Shown: positions 61,155-64,000 of the stretch, piece by piece | Position numbering within the stretch: the stretch's first letter is position 1 | Layout: each line of letters starts with the position of its first letter | NCBI GenBank assembly: GCA_000708835.1 | Contig: DF237006.1 | Span: 193,817 to 257,816 of the forward strand | DNA length: 64,000 bases | DNA from: Klebsormidium nitens | Taxonomy: Eukaryota > Streptophyta > Klebsormidiophyceae > Klebsormidiales > Klebsormidiaceae | Direction of reading: 5' to 3' | Translations under genes and position numbers: made by a program | Notes under the pieces: generated by a model | What the model saw: only the letters and a program-made list of their open reading frames with translations | Told to the model about the DNA's origin: nothing | Databases searched by the model: none

Positions 61155-63796
61155 ATGGCATCAGCGAATGCGCTCTTCTGTACTGGCCACGAGGAGGGTT
61201 GCTTTATGAGCAAGGGACATGACGCGCAGAGAAGGGAGCAGATCGAAGCCAGACTGGGATTCTGCCTTAGGCGATGCTGGCCCTTGCATCGCAGCACCGC
61301 ACCCGGGACCTCCTGCAGGACTGGCCGGCTCCAAAGCCGCTGCAATGCAGGCTCACAGGTCTTCAACCGAGGGGGAAAAGCAGCTGAGCAATTATCGAGT
61401 GGACTTTTTAAGCAATATGACAGAGACTCACGGAAGAAAAGGAGTGGTACTGTGTCTGCTTCTGTTGATGCATTTGGAGCTGACGACAGTGGGGAGGAGA
61501 CGAAGGGGGGCAGCGTGAGAGGGACTAGGCAGAGGGCAGCCAAGAGGGGAGTGCAGAGCAGTGCGAGGGAGGAATACAAGGCCAGAATGACAGCAGCACT
61601 GGATGCCGAGCTGGTGAGTCCAATCAGAAGCTGCCAGCTCTCCAATTGGGTGTGTGTTTGTTGAACAGATATGGCTTTTGAGATGTTCTTTGCTTATGTT
61701 GCACTGGGCGCACATAGAAGCCTACGACACAGGCTTCATGTGTCGGCCCCTGAGTTGCGGAGTGGCAAAAGTAGATGGATGATTCAACTGTGATGAATGA
61801 ATCTAATGGGGAGACGTTTTGCTGGAAAGTGAAGCCCTCCTGGAGGGCAACGTCCTTGGCACACTGACACCTGGCCGACGCAAAAGCCCCCATGGATTCT
61901 GGTTGAAAGAGGATCCGATCAATTTGGTCAGATCTGATTGACTTCCTCATTCTCTCGTGAACTTTGACTTCTGACAGGTAGTAGTCAAGTTAGGTGCTCC
62001 GTCTCCTTCAAGTTAGCACTGTTTCAGTCTTTCGGATTCCAGCCCGCATATCGCTCTGCGGGGAAGACATGTCCAAGCATCTACGGCTTGGACTCAAGCC
62101 TTACTTGATACATACCTCAAACCCATCTTGAAGCTGGTATAGATTAGGAGAGCGCAATTCTTACTCTTCTTGATCCGGCAGGTCGACATATTCGTGAGAC
62201 CGGTAGCTGTAACTCGCCCCTCCGAGAGGAGAGTTTTACATAACCAATAATTAGGCTCTTCTTCGTCTCTAACCTGCACGTCTAAACCTGCCTCGCGATT
62301 TGCAGGACCAACCTGCATCCCTCCAGCCTAAACGCTTGTTGAAACCCCTGTGATTGCAGAAAGAAGAGATGGCAGCCTTTGAGAAGCGCATCAAGGAATG
62401 GACCCCGTCCCAGCTGGCTGAGCAGGGTTACGCCCTTTTCGGATTAGTCGCCAAACCCGACGGTTACCTGTTCAGGGAGCGGATCTTCCGCTTTGCCAAC
62501 CCTGTAGGGGACGGGCTCTTGCCTTCCCAGCACCAGTTTACTCAGGTGGGCGAATGCAGACGCGCTTTCTAAATGCATCCAAAGTCTTTGGCATTTGCAT
62601 ACAGCTGCTCTCGACAAACCCCCTAGTTCCCGTGAAGAAATATATGATGGAGTTTAGAGATTCAGTTGCTGAGAGAAGCACACTAGCTTAGTTGACACAA
62701 GTTTTAGGGGAGGGGTCGAAAAGAGGTGTAAACGGTTTGACTCTGAGAAATATCTACAGTCTCATCATGTCGTTTTTCTTCCAAGTCCCTTCCTGCAGTC
62801 TTCACGACCCAGATAAGCAGCGCTTTTACCAATTCTGATTCCTCTCATGACGGCCGAACTATACTTTGCGCTTGAAGCAAACCCTGCAAGATTTGAAAGT
62901 GATCACCAAGCAGGACACAAGAGCAGGAACAAAGTCACATTTGCTCAGTGAAGGCAGACACCGGCCTGTTCAACGAGGAATAGAACTCGTTGTATGTGAT
63001 GAATGAAGCCTCTTTTGTTGTTAGGAACATCGCCACAGGGCGCTGAGCCAAGGTTATGCTGAAGTCCGCTCGTTTCTGCGCAGGGGGACATAGCGCGAAT
63101 CAGCGTCGGGGGCCCCTCCATTTTCGAAGATGGGGATGCCATCGAGGGCGTCGTGCTGGAAAGAGCACGAAGGTCAGTCGTTACGCAATTACAGAGCCCC
63201 CTGGTTCCCGTCTTGGATATTGTCGTGTCTGCCAATGGTCCCCACGTGTGCCGAAGTAAGAAGAACCGTACTTGCAAGTTTCTGCAACCCTGTGATGCAA
63301 GTCTTTGGCCAAGTCTTTACCCACGCTTCTGCAGAACCGAGGCAATCTAAAAATTCTTGCTTTTGGTTTCGTGCCTGGAACGGAGCTCGGAAAGCTCCGA
63401 TATGGAGCCAGCAGGAAAGGAAGATATGTAATGCAAGGCAACTCTGAATAGGAGTCGAGGAGAGAAATGAGTTTCGCTACGGAGAACGACAAAAGCACCT
63501 AAGGTGCAAGTCTGCTTCTCGAGTGCAGTCAGGTCGCTGTGTTGAAAAGGTGACGGCACACTTTTGGCGTTTATCCGTTGCGCTAGTCTGACGCCAACCT
63601 CCCGACAACACAAAAGAACCTCTGCACACAAAATTCATACAGGTACTTGCGCCTGGTGTTGCCGGTACGTACCGCCTCGGAGCTGGACCTCACGAAGCAG
63701 TACCGGCTCGACCTGTCCGCAAACCAGGTGGCGTATGAGAGGGCCGTTGCGGCGCTCGAGGCGTTTGCGTCTAGCTCGGGCGATCCAGGTTGGGAC
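61155..63796 (+). CDS. IGHMBP2: IGHMBP2/SMUBP-2-like superfamily 1 helicase, N-terminal part (3' partial)
   Basis: UPF1-like helicases of this family unwind RNA or DNA 5' to 3'. Exons: 61155-61613, 62360-62545, 63084-63172, 63643 to about 63788 or 63796. Residues 1-153 are basic and poorly conserved, ending REEYKARMTAALDAEL, and could include an organelle signal. Then come FEKRIKEWTPSQLAEQGYAL, LPSQHQFTQGDIARISVGG, EGVVLERARRYLRLVLP and YRLDLSANQVAYERAVAALE, which follow the 1B-domain pattern of IGHMBP2 (the RLxxLANEVTYRR-like segment). The Walker A motif and helicase core would lie beyond the right edge. The last exon inside the window has two possible donors (63789, 63797). The start is the first Met of the open frame; an upstream exon cannot be excluded. 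Confidence 0.72.
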
Positions 63797-64000
63797 GTCA
63801 ACACCAGCTTTTTCCGTTTTCGTTACGCGCCTATGCTCCTGCCTTTTAGCAAGGTGGCTTTTGTCGAGGGCATCACAAGACGGTCGTCGTGCGTTTCTGC
63901 CTGGCTTACTCCTTCTTCTGGCGCGTTGCTACTCCTCGATTGTAGCAACGGAACGAAATACGTGGAACTTCTCAGCCGCTCCTTGACCACGACGAAGAGT
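63797..64000 (+). other. Intron and possible start of next helicase exon at the window edge
   Basis: After the exon ending near 63788-63796, an acceptor at 63945-63946 (GATTGTAG) could open another exon running off the window. Frame is compatible only with the later of the two donors. Not enough sequence to confirm. Confidence 0.3.

Overview
The window is nuclear DNA from a green plant, most likely a streptophyte alga such as Klebsormidium. That assignment is inferred from protein families and gene style, not from a database match. Genes have many short exons separated by introns of about 60 to 1,200 bases, mostly GT-AG with a few GC-AG. The set includes plant-type proteins: an RBP45/47 RNA-binding protein, a thylakoid-lumen PsbP-like protein and a secreted dirigent-like protein. 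One assembly gap (Ns) lies at 19543-19648.

Layout, left to right. PEX19 (+, 5' end outside the window); V-ATPase subunit E (+); cytosolic ribosomal protein uS3 (-); RBP45/47-like protein (-); a gap flanked by a short inverted repeat; mitochondrial ribosomal protein bL35m (+); a broken kinase copy, here kinase A (-); acyl-protein thioesterase (-); PsbP-domain lumen protein (+); an RMI1/TDRD3-like OB-fold plus RGG protein (-); the intact kinase B (+); a broken kinase copy, kinase C (+); dirigent-like protein (-); Mediator subunit MED27 (-); and the 5' part of an IGHMBP2/SMUBP-2-like helicase (+, runs off the window).

Most genes are single-copy housekeeping functions: peroxisome membrane biogenesis, vacuolar acidification, cytosolic and mitochondrial translation, mRNA binding, transcription and nucleic-acid unwinding. 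They do not form a pathway. The least familiar part is a family of three related kinases at about 23.4-28.1 kb, 39.7-44.5 kb and 45.4-50.0 kb. All share eight exons with matching boundaries, a conserved 5' leader, a hydrophobic N-terminal segment, an acidic low-complexity tract, a linker with a conserved motif, and a C-terminal protein kinase domain. Copies B and C are a direct tandem duplication including flanks. Copy A is inverted and more diverged. Only B is open throughout; A and C carry frameshifts and premature stops.

Exon models come from splice-site consensus, reading-frame continuity and recalled family conservation. Internal boundaries are mostly well determined. First and last exons are less certain where stated.
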